From NCBI GenBank assembly GCA_023426365.1, contig JAFAAW010000066.1:1-18716 (forward strand): DNA of 18,716 nt, in the 5' to 3' direction. The DNA is from Pseudomonadota bacterium (GTDB lineage Bacteria > Pseudomonadota > Alphaproteobacteria > Rhodospirillales > Magnetospirillaceae). The translations under genes and the position numbers were made by a program. Under the pieces are notes generated by a model. It was not told the DNA's origin. It saw only the letters and a list, made by a program, of their open reading frames with translations, and did no database searches. This document shows positions 1 to 7,726 of this stretch, piece after piece. Numbering within the stretch: the stretch's first letter is position 1; each line of letters opens with the position of its first letter.

Positions 1-388
1 CTCGTCGGTGGTGACGTTCGACACCTCGACCACAGGCGCGTCGTTGCTGCCGGTGATGGTCACGTTCACCGCCTGGGTGGTGGTGGCGGTGCCGTCCGAC
101 ACGTGCACGGTGAAGCTATCCACCGCCCGTTCGCCATCGTCCAGGCGGTCGGCGTTGTCGTTAGGGGTGAAGGTGTAGCGGCCGGTGGCCGCGTCGATGG
201 CCACCGTGCCGTTGGCGGTGTCCAGCGTGGTGATGGGCGAGCCGTCGGCGGCAACGCCAAACGAATAGGTCAGCGTCTCGCCGTCCACGTCCGAGGCGAC
301 CACCTGGCCGGTCACCGCGCGGTCCTCGTCGGTGGTGACGTTCGACACCTCGACCACAGGCGCGTCGTTGCTGCCGGTGATGGTCACG
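1..388 (-). repeat. Tandem repeat unit of the adhesin gene, 324-bp period
   Basis: Bases 1-64 are identical to bases 325-388, an offset of exactly 324 bp (108 codons). The repeated segment encodes the domain boundary VTITGSNDAPVVEV and the following VSNVTTDE. Identity stops at 65/389 and may continue beyond base 1. The preceding unit is related but diverged and is offset by about 333 bp (111 codons). A perfect DNA match between adjacent units suggests recent duplication or gene conversion. Confidence 0.9.
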
Positions 389-2208
389 CTGACGCTTTGC
401 GCATCGCTATAGGCGGTGCCGTCGAAAGCCGCCACCTTGAAGCCGTCGCGCACGCTTTCGCCGTCGTCCAGGCCCTGCATGTCCTGGTTGGGGGTGAAGG
501 TGTAGTCGCCGGTGGCCGTGTCAATGGTCACCGTGCCGTACTGGGTGGTCAGCTCGGTCACATGGCTGCCATCGGGGGCCACCAGGGTATAGGTGACGAC
601 GTCGTTGGCGTCCACGTCGCTGCCGGCGATGGTGCCGCTGGCCGAGTTGTCCTCGTCGGTGGACAGGCTGAGGGTGACGCTATCGACGATGGGCGCATCG
701 TTGGCGCCGTCGATGGTGACGTTCACCGTCTGCGGCTCGCTGATGGTGTTGCCGTCGGTGACCGCCACCTGGAAGGTCTGCTGGGCCTGATCGCCGTCGT
801 CCAGCGTCTTGGCCTTGTCGTTGGGCGTGAAGGTGTATTCGCCGGTGACCGGGTCCACCACCACGGTGCCGTACTCGGTCTCGAGGCGCGGCACCAGATT
901 GCCGGTAGCCGGGTCGATGACGCCATAGGTCAGCGGGTCGCCGTCGGGATCATAGGCGTCCAGATCGCCGCCGACGGTGCCGTCCTGGCCCACATTGGTA
1001 TCGACCTGCGACGGGCTGGTGATCTCGGCGCGGTCGTCGGTGGGACGGACGGTGATGGGCACCTGCACGTCGGTGGTGCCGCCCAGCGCGTCGGTGATGC
1101 GCACCGTGAAGGTGTCGGAGCCGTTCCAGTTGTGGTCGGGCGCGGTGAAGACGAAATTGCCGTTCTCGTCCACGGTCAGGGTGCCGTGGTGGGTGCCGTC
1201 GCTCAGCACCTCGTAGCCGACGATGTCGCCGTCGATGTCGGTGGCGTGGATGGTGCCGCTGATGGTGGTGGCGGCGGTGGTGGTGCTTTCGTCGCCGGTG
1301 CCGCCGGTGATGGTGACCTGGGCTTCGTCGTCCACATTGTCCAGGCGGATGCTGACGTCGCGGCTGACCACGTTGCCTTCGTCGTCGCGCACATAGACGG
1401 TGATGGTGTCGTCGCCCCACCAATTCTCGTCATTGGCGCGATAGACGTACTCGCCGGTGGCGGAATCATAGACCACCGTGCCGTGGGCGGATTCCGAGAA
1501 GCTGATGGTGACGGTACCGCCATCGGGGTCGAAGGCGTTGATGCGGAACCGCAGGTCCTCGCCTTCCTTGCCGTGCATGTCATAGGGACCGCCGGCTTCG
1601 GGCGAATCGTCGAACACCACCTCGACCCCGCCGAACACCGGCAACTGGTCGATGTGCAGCGGCTGCTCGGGCATGGCCGGCACCATGGCCTCGGGGGCGG
1701 CGGCCATCTGGATGGCCTCGGCCTCGGCCGGGGGCACGACGGCCGGGGCCGCCTCCTCGGGCTGGACCGGTTCGGGAGCGGCCACCACCGGCGCCGCGAC
1801 GCTGGGCGCGGCCAGGGTGCTGCGCTCGGGTTCGGCGGCTGCGGGCGCTTCCTCGGCCGGAAGCTCCTCCAGCACCGAGGACGTGCCTTGGATGGCGGCG
1901 AGCGGGGTTTCCGGCACTCCCTCGTCGCTTTCGACGGCGATTTCCGCAGTGCCGATCTCGCCGGTCTGGACGGTGAAGCCCTGCTGCCGGATGGGACCAG
2001 ATCCGGAGCCCTGGTGAATGTTGGCCAGCGCACCCAGCGCGGATTCCGACAGGTCGAACGCGCGAACCGCATTCAGCCGCGCCTCGCCCATGGACTGATT
2101 GCCGACATCGGACAAGACCGTGAGGTCATCCAGCGCCTGCTGGTCGGTCGGCTGATTCGAGGTCCCGGTGGAAGAGGTCGGCTCGTTGACGTCGCGCTCG
2201 TCGGACAT
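1..2208 (-). CDS. Large tandem-repeat (cadherin/VCBS-like) surface adhesin, N-terminal part, 3' end outside window
   Basis: The minus-strand frame from ATG at 2208 is open for 736 codons to the window edge, so only the N-terminus is present. A GGGAG ribosome site sits 7 bases before the ATG. Residues 1-140 are acidic and lack a signal peptide. About 115-185 is a Pro/Ala/Glu-rich linker. From about 187 onward there are at least five domains of roughly 100-111 residues (near 187-296, 297-390, 391-500, 501-612, 613-722). They share acidic Asp-x-Asp-Gly-type motifs (DPDGD, DIDGD, DVDGE), an HGT or YGT turn, TGxYTFTPN, and a closing VTxDG followed by NDAPVV. That architecture is known from VCBS/cadherin-like calcium-binding repeats of giant biofilm adhesins. 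The missing signal peptide fits type I secretion by a C-terminal signal, which is inference because the C-terminus is not seen. Repeat family is secure; exact function is not. Confidence 0.85.
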   Translation of the reverse strand, partial: MSDERDVNEPTSSTGTSNQPTDQQALDDLTVLSDVGNQSMGEARLNAVRAFDLSESALGALANIHQGSGSGPIRQQGFTVQTGEIGTAEIAVESDEGVPETPLAAIQGTSSVLEELPAEEAPAAAEPERSTLAAPSVAAPVVAAPEPVQPEEAAPAVVPPAEAEAIQMAAAPEAMVPAMPEQPLHIDQLPVFGGVEVVFDDSPEAGGPYDMHGKEGEDLRFRINAFDPDGGTVTISFSESAHGTVVYDSATGEYVYRANDENWWGDDTITVYVRDDEGNVVSRDVSIRLDNVDDEAQVTITGGTGDESTTTAATTISGTIHATDIDGDIVGYEVLSDGTHHGTLTVDENGNFVFTAPDHNWNGSDTFTVRITDALGGTTDVQVPITVRPTDDRAEITSPSQVDTNVGQDGTVGGDLDAYDPDGDPLTYGVIDPATGNLVPRLETEYGTVVVDPVTGEYTFTPNDKAKTLDDGDQAQQTFQVAVTDGNTISEPQTVNVTIDGANDAPIVDSVTLSLSTDEDNSASGTIAGSDVDANDVVTYTLVAPDGSHVTELTTQYGTVTIDTATGDYTFTPNQDMQGLDDGESVRDGFKVAAFDGTAYSDAQSVSVTITGSNDAPVVEVSNVTTDEDRAVTGQVVASDVDGETLTYSFGVAADGSPITTLDTANGTVAIDAATGRYTFTPNDNADRLDDGERAVDSFTVHVSDGTATTTQAVNVTITGSNDAPVVEVSNVTTDE

Positions 2209-2223
2209 GGTTCGCTCCCGGCC

Positions 2224-2256
2224 AAAAAAAATTCCCGGCCGCAATGCGGTCCGGGA
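2224..2256 (-). terminator. Rho-independent terminator between uvrB and the adhesin gene
   Basis: On the minus strand an outer 6-bp stem (TCCCGG with CCGGGA) continues through a one-base bulge into an inner 4-bp stem closed by a 3-base loop. It is followed by AA and eight consecutive T residues. This is a strong intrinsic terminator pointing in the direction of uvrB, about 58 bp past the uvrB stop. It ends only 15 bp before the adhesin start codon, so it also lies in the adhesin leader. Confidence 0.85.
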
Positions 2257-2267
2257 TCATTCGGGTC

Positions 2268-2297
2268 ATTATGACTCTCTTCCGTGGAGGAATCCAA
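2268..2297 (-). promoter_or_regulatory. Candidate sigma-70 promoter for the adhesin gene, upstream of the terminator
   Basis: On the minus strand a TTGGAT -35 box (2292-2297) and a CATAAT -10 box (2268-2273, five of six consensus bases) are separated by 18 bp. The predicted start point, near 2261, lies just upstream of the 2233-2256 hairpin. A transcript from here would carry the terminator as its 5' leader. Seen by eye only, with no experimental support. Confidence 0.45.
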
Positions 2298-2313
2298 CCA
2301 AAATTGAGTCAAA

Positions 2314-4437
2314 TCAACGCTTGCGGCCCTTGCGCTTGGGCGCCTCGGCGCGGGAGGGGGTGGCTTTGTGCCGGGACTTGCCCATCATGTCCACCGGCAC
2401 GCCCAGGTCGATGGCCTCGAGCCGGCGCAGCTCGTCGCGCAGGCGGGCGGCCTCCTCGAATTCCAAATCGGCGGCGGCGGCCTTCATGCGCTTCTCGATG
2501 TCGGCCTTGACCGCGGCCAGGTTGTGGCCGACGCCGTGCGCCAGGCCGGAATCACCCGTATCGACGGTGACGTAATCGCCCTCGTACACGCTGTCGAGCA
2601 CGTCCGAGATGCCCTTCTTCACGCTTTCCGGCGTGATGCCATGGGCGGCGTTATAGGCCTGCTGCTTCTCGCGGCGGCGGTTGGTTTCGGTGATGGCGTA
2701 TTCAAGCGAGTCCGTCATCTTGTCGGCGTAAAGCAGCACGCGGCCGTCGATGTTGCGCGCCGCGCGGCCGATGGTCTGCACCAGCGAGGTCTTGGAGCGC
2801 AGGAATCCTTCCTTGTCGGCGTCCAGGATGGCGACAAGCGCGCATTCGGGAATGTCCAGTCCCTCGCGCAGCAGGTTGATACCCACCAGCACGTCGAAGG
2901 CGCCCAGCCGCAGGTCGCGGATGATCTCGATGCGCTCCAGCGTGTCGATGTCGGAATGCAGATAGCGCACGCGCACGCCGTGGTCGTGCAGGTATTCGGT
3001 CAGGTCCTCGGCCATGCGCTTGGTCAGCACGGTGACCAGCGTGCGCATGCCCTTGCGCGACACCTCGCGCACCTCGGCCAGCAGGTCGTCCACCTGATGC
3101 TCGACCGGGCGGACGATGCAGACCGGGTCCACCAGGCCGGTGGGGCGGATCACCTGTTCGGTGAACACGCCGCCGGTGCGGTCCATCTCCCACGGGCCGG
3201 GGGTGGCCGACACCAGCACGGTCTGCGGCCGCATGGTGTCCCATTCCTCGAATTTCAGCGGGCGGTTGTCGATGCACGACGGCAGGCGGAAGCCGAATTC
3301 CGCCAGGATGGACTTGCGCGCATAGTCGCCGCGGTACATGCCGCCGATCTGCGGCACGGTGACGTGGGATTCATCGACGATGCACAGCGCGTCGGGCGGC
3401 AGGTATTCGAACAGGGTGGGCGGCGGGTCGCCCGGGCGGCGCCCGGTCAGATAGCGCGAATAGTTCTCGATGCTCTTGCAATGGCCGGTGGTCTCCAGCA
3501 TCTCCAGGTCGAAGGTGGTGCGCTGCTCGATGCGCTGGGCTTCCAGCAGCTTGCCCTCCTTCTGAAAGCGCTCGACGGTGTCCTTCAGCTCGGCCTTGAT
3601 GCCCTTGATGGCCTGGGTGATGGTCGGCCGCGGCGTCACGTAGTGGCTGGACGGATAGACCACCACCTCGGTCAGCGCCACCGTCTTCTCGCCGGTCAGC
3701 GGGTCGAATTCGGCGATGCCTTCCAGCTCGTCGCCGAAGAACGACAGCTTCCAGGCGCGGTCCTCGTAGTGGACGGGGAAGATCTCCAGGCTGTCGCCGC
3801 GCACCCGGAAGGTGCCGCGCTCGAAGGCGGCGTCGTTGCGGGTGTATTGCAGTTCCACCAGCCGCTTCAGCAGGTCGCGCTGGTCGTAGCTCTCGCCCAC
3901 CTTCAGCGGAATGGTCATGCGGGCATAGGATTCCACCGAACCGATGCCGTAGATGCACGACACCGAGGCGACGATGATCACGTCGCGCCGCTCCAGCAAC
4001 GCCCGGGTCGCCGCATGGCGCATGCGGTCGATCTGTTCGTTGATCTGGGAATCCTTCTCGATATAGGTGTCGGTGCGCGGGATATAGGCTTCGGGCTGGT
4101 AGTAGTCGTAGTACGAGACGAAGTATTCCACCGCGTTGTTGGGGAAAAAGCTCTTCATCTCGGCGTAAAGCTGCGCCGCCAGCGTCTTGTTGGGCGCCAG
4201 CACCACGGTGGGGCGCCCCATGTTGGCGATCACATGCGCCATGGTGAAGGTCTTGCCCGAGCCGGTGACGCCCAGCAGCACCTGATCGCGGTCGCCGCGC
4301 CGCACCCCTTCGGTCAGCTCGGCGATGGCGGCGGGCTGGTCGCCCGACGGCTTGTAGTCGGACACCAGCTCGAACCGGGCCGGCCCGGTGGGAAGTTGCG
4401 GCCGTTCAATGAAGTCGAGGACGGGGATGCTTGCCAT
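2314..4437 (-). CDS. uvrB: Excinuclease ABC subunit B (UvrB)
   Basis: This is the damage-verifying helicase-like subunit of the cytoplasmic UvrABC nucleotide excision repair complex. It receives DNA from UvrA and recruits UvrC for incision. The 707-residue protein has the family's full length plus a basic tail. Walker A GVTGSGKT is at 56-63 and the damage-probing beta-hairpin with its aromatic YYDYYQPEAY lies near 109-118. A DESH helicase box falls in the middle, GINLLREGLDIPE is in the second motor domain, and a C-terminal UVR helix (EFEEAARLRDELRRLE) binds UvrC. It ends in TGA and is followed by a strong terminator. The ATG is preceded by AGGGG. A TAATAT that could be a -10 box lies only 9 bp upstream, which would give an almost leaderless mRNA, but no good -35 box accompanies it. 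No alphaproteobacterial LexA box (GTTC-N7-GTTC) is seen. Confidence 0.98.
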   Translation of the reverse strand: MASIPVLDFIERPQLPTGPARFELVSDYKPSGDQPAAIAELTEGVRRGDRDQVLLGVTGSGKTFTMAHVIANMGRPTVVLAPNKTLAAQLYAEMKSFFPNNAVEYFVSYYDYYQPEAYIPRTDTYIEKDSQINEQIDRMRHAATRALLERRDVIIVASVSCIYGIGSVESYARMTIPLKVGESYDQRDLLKRLVELQYTRNDAAFERGTFRVRGDSLEIFPVHYEDRAWKLSFFGDELEGIAEFDPLTGEKTVALTEVVVYPSSHYVTPRPTITQAIKGIKAELKDTVERFQKEGKLLEAQRIEQRTTFDLEMLETTGHCKSIENYSRYLTGRRPGDPPPTLFEYLPPDALCIVDESHVTVPQIGGMYRGDYARKSILAEFGFRLPSCIDNRPLKFEEWDTMRPQTVLVSATPGPWEMDRTGGVFTEQVIRPTGLVDPVCIVRPVEHQVDDLLAEVREVSRKGMRTLVTVLTKRMAEDLTEYLHDHGVRVRYLHSDIDTLERIEIIRDLRLGAFDVLVGINLLREGLDIPECALVAILDADKEGFLRSKTSLVQTIGRAARNIDGRVLLYADKMTDSLEYAITETNRRREKQQAYNAAHGITPESVKKGISDVLDSVYEGDYVTVDTGDSGLAHGVGHNLAAVKADIEKRMKAAAADLEFEEAARLRDELRRLEAIDLGVPVDMMGKSRHKATPSRAEAPKRKGRKR

Positions 4438-4593
4438 GGTTCCCCTATATTAGGCCGTTTGCGCCGTTTCGCCAGTCCGTCGCCGCTACCTGCGCCGATG
4501 GAGAACTCTCCATCCGAGGCTTTGCCCCGCCCGCACCCTCTGCCCAGGTGAAGGGCATGACCCGCACCGCAACCTGAACGGATCGCAGCCGGC

Positions 4594-5610
4594 ATGGCAG
4601 CCAAGACCGTCACCCTGGCCCTGCAGGGCGGAGGCACCCACGGCGCATTCACCTGGGGCGTGCTGGACCGGCTGCTGGCCGACGACCGCCTGCGGGTGGC
4701 CGCCATCAGCGCCACCTCGGCCGGCGCCATCAACGGGGCGCTGACCGTGTGCGGCATGGCGGCGGGCGGCCGCGACGGCGCCCGCGACCGGCTGGCCCGC
4801 TTCTGGCGGGGCCTGGGCGAGATGGGGCGCGCCAGCCCGTTGCAACCCACCTTGCTGGACCGCCTGTTGCCCGGCTGGGGGCTGCAATGGTCGCCGGCCT
4901 ACCAATGGGGCGAGGCGGTGCTGCGGCTGTTCTCGCCCTATCAGCTCAACCCGCTCGACATCCACCCCTTGCGCGCGGCGCTCGACGGGCTGATCGACTA
5001 CGACGCCCTGCGCCGCGATCCGCCGATGGATCTGTACGTGTCGGCCACCAACGTGCGCACCGGCAAGGTGCGCATCTTCACCGCCGCCGAGATGAGCGAG
5101 GACGTCATCCTGGCCTCCACCTGCCTGCCGCACTTGTTCCGGGCGGTGGACATCGACGGCCAGCCCTATTGGGATGGCGGTTATGTGGCCAATCCGGCCA
5201 TCCACCCGCTGATGCGCCACCGCCACGGCGCCGAAGTGGTGATCGTCCAGGTCAACCCCATGGGCTGCCGCCAGGTGCCGGTGACGGCGGACGCCATCTT
5301 GCACCGCATCAACGAAATCAGCTTCAATTCCAGCGTGATGCGCGAAATGCACGCGCTGGCCTTCATCACCGCGCTGTACGACCGCGGCTGGATCGACCGG
5401 CTGGCCGGGGTGCGCCGCACCCACATCCACATGATCGAGGACGAGGATTTGATGAGCGGCCTGCACGCCAGCTCGAAATTCAACGCCGAGCCGGCCTTCC
5501 TGGACCTTTTGTTCCGCGCCGGCCAAAGAGCCGCCGAAAACTGGCTGGCCCGCCATTACGACCAGATCGGGCGGGCCAGCACCATCGACGTCAACGAGGT
5601 GTATCTGTAG
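4594..5610 (+). CDS. Patatin-like phospholipase family protein
   Basis: A predicted lipid acyl hydrolase of the bacterial patatin/RssA-type family, with a Ser-Asp dyad. The oxyanion-hole motif GGGTHG is at 12-17. The nucleophile elbow holds Ser42 in ATSAGAIN, and the catalytic Asp194 sits in the WDGGY motif. The elbow has Ala where the usual GxSxG motif has its first Gly. The protein has 338 residues with no signal peptide or clear membrane helix, so a cytoplasmic or peripheral membrane location is likely. It is transcribed divergently from uvrB across a 156-bp gap and convergently with proC, separated by 37 bp with no clear terminator. The start ATG has only a weak GGATCG upstream. Physiological substrate is unknown; phospholipids are a family-based guess. 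Confidence 0.9.
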   Translation: MAAKTVTLALQGGGTHGAFTWGVLDRLLADDRLRVAAISATSAGAINGALTVCGMAAGGRDGARDRLARFWRGLGEMGRASPLQPTLLDRLLPGWGLQWSPAYQWGEAVLRLFSPYQLNPLDIHPLRAALDGLIDYDALRRDPPMDLYVSATNVRTGKVRIFTAAEMSEDVILASTCLPHLFRAVDIDGQPYWDGGYVANPAIHPLMRHRHGAEVVIVQVNPMGCRQVPVTADAILHRINEISFNSSVMREMHALAFITALYDRGWIDRLAGVRRTHIHMIEDEDLMSGLHASSKFNAEPAFLDLLFRAGQRAAENWLARHYDQIGRASTIDVNEVYL

Positions 5611-5647
5611 GGCGGAGCGGCGGCTCAGGACACCGGCACGCGCATGC

Positions 5648-6451
5648 TCAGCCCGCCAGTTCCTTGCCGCGCCGGGTGGCGGCGGCCACCGCTTCGGTCA
5701 TCAGTTCGGCAAAGCCGGACCCGTCTTGCATCAGCACGGCCAGGGCGGCGGCGGTGGTGCCGCCGGGGCTGGTGACGTTGATGCGCAATTGTTCGCTGGT
5801 TTCCGGCGACTGGTTCAGCAACTGCCCCGCCCCCCACACGGTGGCGCGCGCCAGCCGGGTGGCCAGATCGGCCGGCAGGCCGGCGGCGGCGCCCGCCTTG
5901 GCCATCACCTCGGCCAGCAGGAACACATAGGCCGGCCCCGAGCCGGACACGGCGGTGACCGCATCCATCAGGGCCTCGTCCTCGATCCAGGCGACCTCGC
6001 CCACCGATTCCAGCAGCACCTGGCAGGCGGCGCGGCGGGCGGCATCGACGCGGCCATTGGCGACGCACACGGTGATGCCGGCCTGCACGGCGGCCGGGGT
6101 GTTGGGCATGGCGCGCACGATGGCCGCGTCGCCCAACAGATTTTCGAAGAAGTCCAGCTTCTTGCCGGCGGCGATGGACAGGAACACGCCCGAGGTGAAG
6201 CGCGCGTAAGCGGGGGCCACGTCGGCCATCACCTGCGGCTTGACCGCCAGCACGACCACATCGGGCTGGAAGGCGCGCCCGATGGCCGCGGCGTCATCCA
6301 CCACCGTCACCCCGCGCGGCGCAAAGGCGTCGCGGGCGGCCGTCCCCGGCTCCACCACCACGACGCCGGCGGGGTCGATGCCCCGTTCCAGCCAGCCCGC
6401 CAGCATGGCGGAACCCATCTTGCCACAGCCGACCAACAGAACACGGGTCAC
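5648..6451 (-). CDS. proC: Pyrroline-5-carboxylate reductase
   Basis: It catalyses the last step of proline synthesis, the NAD(P)H-dependent reduction of 1-pyrroline-5-carboxylate, in the cytoplasm. The N-terminal Rossmann motif GCGKMG is at residues 8-13. The conserved VLAVKPQV, RAMPNTPA and VSGSGPAY segments follow, and the C-terminal dimerisation domain carries NVTSPGGTTAAAL. I chose the GTG at 6451 (267 residues, beginning MTRVLLVG) because GGGGA lies 6-7 bases upstream and the family starts there. The longer in-frame GTG at 6466 has no ribosome site. It lies downstream of the YbjN gene on the same strand with a hairpin between them, so it may be only partly co-transcribed with it. Confidence 0.96.
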   Translation of the reverse strand: MTRVLLVGCGKMGSAMLAGWLERGIDPAGVVVVEPGTAARDAFAPRGVTVVDDAAAIGRAFQPDVVVLAVKPQVMADVAPAYARFTSGVFLSIAAGKKLDFFENLLGDAAIVRAMPNTPAAVQAGITVCVANGRVDAARRAACQVLLESVGEVAWIEDEALMDAVTAVSGSGPAYVFLLAEVMAKAGAAAGLPADLATRLARATVWGAGQLLNQSPETSEQLRINVTSPGGTTAAALAVLMQDGSGFAELMTEAVAAATRRGKELAG

Positions 6452-6501
6452 GGCGCGATCCCCCACAAGGTCAAAAAGATGGCCACAGCTTTAAACACGA
6501 A

Positions 6502-6531
6502 CGGGCACGAAGGGAATGCCCCGCGTGCCCG
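6502..6531 (-). terminator. Hairpin between the ybjN-type gene and proC, possible weak terminator
   Basis: A perfect 8-bp stem (CGGGCACG with CGTGCCCG) encloses a 14-base loop that can form a further GGG/CCC pairing. In the minus-strand direction it is followed by TTCGTGTTT, an interrupted T-tract. It lies 55 bp past the YbjN stop and about 50 bp before the proC start, so it could terminate or attenuate read-through into proC. Confidence 0.45.
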
Positions 6532-6586
6532 CCTGTCCTCATACCTGCGTCGCCCGCCGCGCATCGCGCCCGGGCCCGCTTGCCCT

Positions 6587-7090
6587 TCAGGCTTCGCCCA
6601 CCGTCTCCAGCAGCGAGGCGGCCACCGCCTCGCGCGCGGTCTTGCCGCCCCAGATGACGAACTGGAAGGCCGGATAGAAGCGCTCGCACTCGGTCACGGC
6701 GATGTCCATCAGATCCTCGATCTGTTCGGGCACGAAGCCGGCCGAGCCGCGCAGCAGCGAGGTGTGGCGGAACATGGGCACGCCCTCTTCCTCCCACAGG
6801 CCGAAATGGCCCAGCCACAGCTTTTCATTGACCAGGGCCAGCAATTCAAAGATCGGGCCGCGCTTGGCCTCGGGCACCTTCATGTCGAAGGCGCAGGTGA
6901 AATGCATGCCGCCCATGTCCTCGCGCCACGCGAAATAGAGCGAGTAATTGCACCATTTGCCCGGCACCTCGACCGCCAGCTCCTCGTCGGAACGGCGATC
7001 GAACGCCCAGTCGTTGGCCGTGACGAACTGCTCGACGATGTCGAGAGGGTTGATCGGGGCGTCTTCCTCATAGACGAGGGAAATCGACAT
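6587..7090 (-). CDS. YbjN domain-containing protein
   Basis: A 167-residue soluble protein matching the YbjN family. It begins MSISLVYEEDAPINPLDIVEQF, and the core has NYSLYFAWREDMGGMHF, VPEAKRGPIFELLALVN and KLWLGHFGLW, ending in an aromatic and acidic helical part. Its molecular function is not established. YbjN proteins resemble secretion-chaperone folds and in enterobacteria have been linked to stress and motility phenotypes. In alphaproteobacteria it is often found beside proC, as here. The ATG is well supported by GGAGGG 8-9 bases upstream. Upstream lies a 232-bp gap after ubiK on the same strand, in which I could not identify a convincing promoter. Confidence 0.9.
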   Translation of the reverse strand: MSISLVYEEDAPINPLDIVEQFVTANDWAFDRRSDEELAVEVPGKWCNYSLYFAWREDMGGMHFTCAFDMKVPEAKRGPIFELLALVNEKLWLGHFGLWEEEGVPMFRHTSLLRGSAGFVPEQIEDLMDIAVTECERFYPAFQFVIWGGKTAREAVAASLLETVGEA

Positions 7091-7264
7091 GCCTTAGCCC
7101 TCCATGGCTGGGCTTCTGCTGTGAGCGCCGGCCAGAACCTAAAGGTAGTGGCCGACATAATCCCTGCGCACAATCGGCAGGCTAACCGCAGCCATCCCGA
7201 CGGTGCAAGGCATTATCCGCCCTCTACTTCGCTTTTGTTGTGGATAAATGGCCAATTCGCGCAC

Positions 7265-7288
7265 CACCGACGGCTTATGCCATCGGTG
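7265..7288 (-). other. Ten-pair hairpin downstream of ubiK
   Basis: On the minus strand CACCGATGGC pairs with GCCGTCGGTG, with one T-G wobble, around an ATAA loop. It lies 34 bp past the ubiK stop and has no T-tract in either direction, so it is not a classical intrinsic terminator. It could stabilise the ubiK mRNA 3' end. Confidence 0.4.
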
Positions 7289-7322
7289 AGGGGGCGAAAT
7301 GCGACACTGTTGTTGCGTATAG

Positions 7323-7592
7323 TTACGAAGACTTGGCAGCCGTCAGTTCGGCGATCTTCGCTTCCAGGGCGGCCACGCGGGCCTCCAGGTCTTCCTGCTC
7401 GGTGCGGGCCTTGATAGCCAGGGCGCGCACCGCCTCGAACTCGTCGCGCGGAACCATGTCGGCGCCGGCCATCACGCGTTCGAACTGCTGGCGCACCAGG
7501 GCCTCGATTTCGCCCTTCAGACCAGACAACGCCCCCAGCGCGCCGCCGGCCATGCGGGCGAGATCGTCGAAAAAGGGGTTCTGGGTCTGCAT
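7323..7592 (-). CDS. ubiK: Accessory factor UbiK family protein (YqiC/BMFP type)
   Basis: UbiK is a small trimeric coiled-coil factor that assists assembly of the soluble Ubi complex for ubiquinone biosynthesis and can bind membrane lipids. The 89-residue protein matches the usual family length. It begins MQTQNPFFDDLARMAGGALG, continues with an amphipathic segment (LSGLKGEIEALVRQQFERVM) and the hallmark VPRDEFEAVRALA, and ends in a heptad-like coiled coil from about residue 52 to 85. The ribosome site is weak (AGAG 8 bases upstream). It is divergent from hldD, and both promoters sit in the 134-bp gap. Neighbouring MidA, a complex I factor, shares the respiratory theme. Confidence 0.94.
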   Translation of the reverse strand: MQTQNPFFDDLARMAGGALGALSGLKGEIEALVRQQFERVMAGADMVPRDEFEAVRALAIKARTEQEDLEARVAALEAKIAELTAAKSS

Positions 7593-7625
7593 GGCATACG
7601 CTCTTTCAATGAATAAGGCGGCGAT

Positions 7626-7653
7626 ATTATGGGGGCCGGGCGGGGAATTGCAA
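7626..7653 (-). promoter_or_regulatory. Candidate sigma-70 promoter for ubiK
   Basis: On the minus strand TTGCAA (7648-7653, -35, four of six consensus bases) and CATAAT (7626-7631, -10, five of six) are separated by 16 bp. The predicted start near 7619 gives a leader of about 27 bases before the ubiK ATG. Confidence 0.55.
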
Positions 7654-7667
7654 GAAAGCGCCTGCGC

Positions 7668-7696
7668 TTGCCCGCGCCTGCGCCCCGGCCTATAAA
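7668..7696 (+). promoter_or_regulatory. Candidate sigma-70 promoter for the hldD-lgt-midA-pgeF operon
   Basis: TTGCCC (7668-7673) and TATAAA (7691-7696) are separated by exactly 17 bp. The start point would be near 7703, leaving a leader of about 24 bases that contains the AAAGGAG ribosome site. The -10 box lies in the loop of a 5-bp inverted repeat (CGGCC and GGCCG), which could be an operator or chance. Confidence 0.6.
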
Positions 7697-7726
7697 CGGC
7701 CGAAGGCCTTAAAGGAGCTGCCGAGC

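Noticed and set aside
103..2274. Plus-strand open frame of 723 codons opposite the adhesin
   Set aside because: Its translation is Gly/Val/Asp/His-rich with no domain, and it mirrors the repeats of the real minus-strand gene. It is an antisense artefact of GC-rich repetitive coding.
2368..4551. Plus-strand open frame of 727 codons opposite uvrB
   Set aside because: uvrB on the other strand is unmistakable. The antisense translation is low-complexity His/Gly/Ala-rich without family motifs.
7686..7702. Inverted repeat CGGCC/GGCCG around the hldD -10 box as an operator
   Set aside because: Arms are only 5 bp of GC in a GC-rich genome, so chance is likely. Mentioned with the promoter but not called separately.
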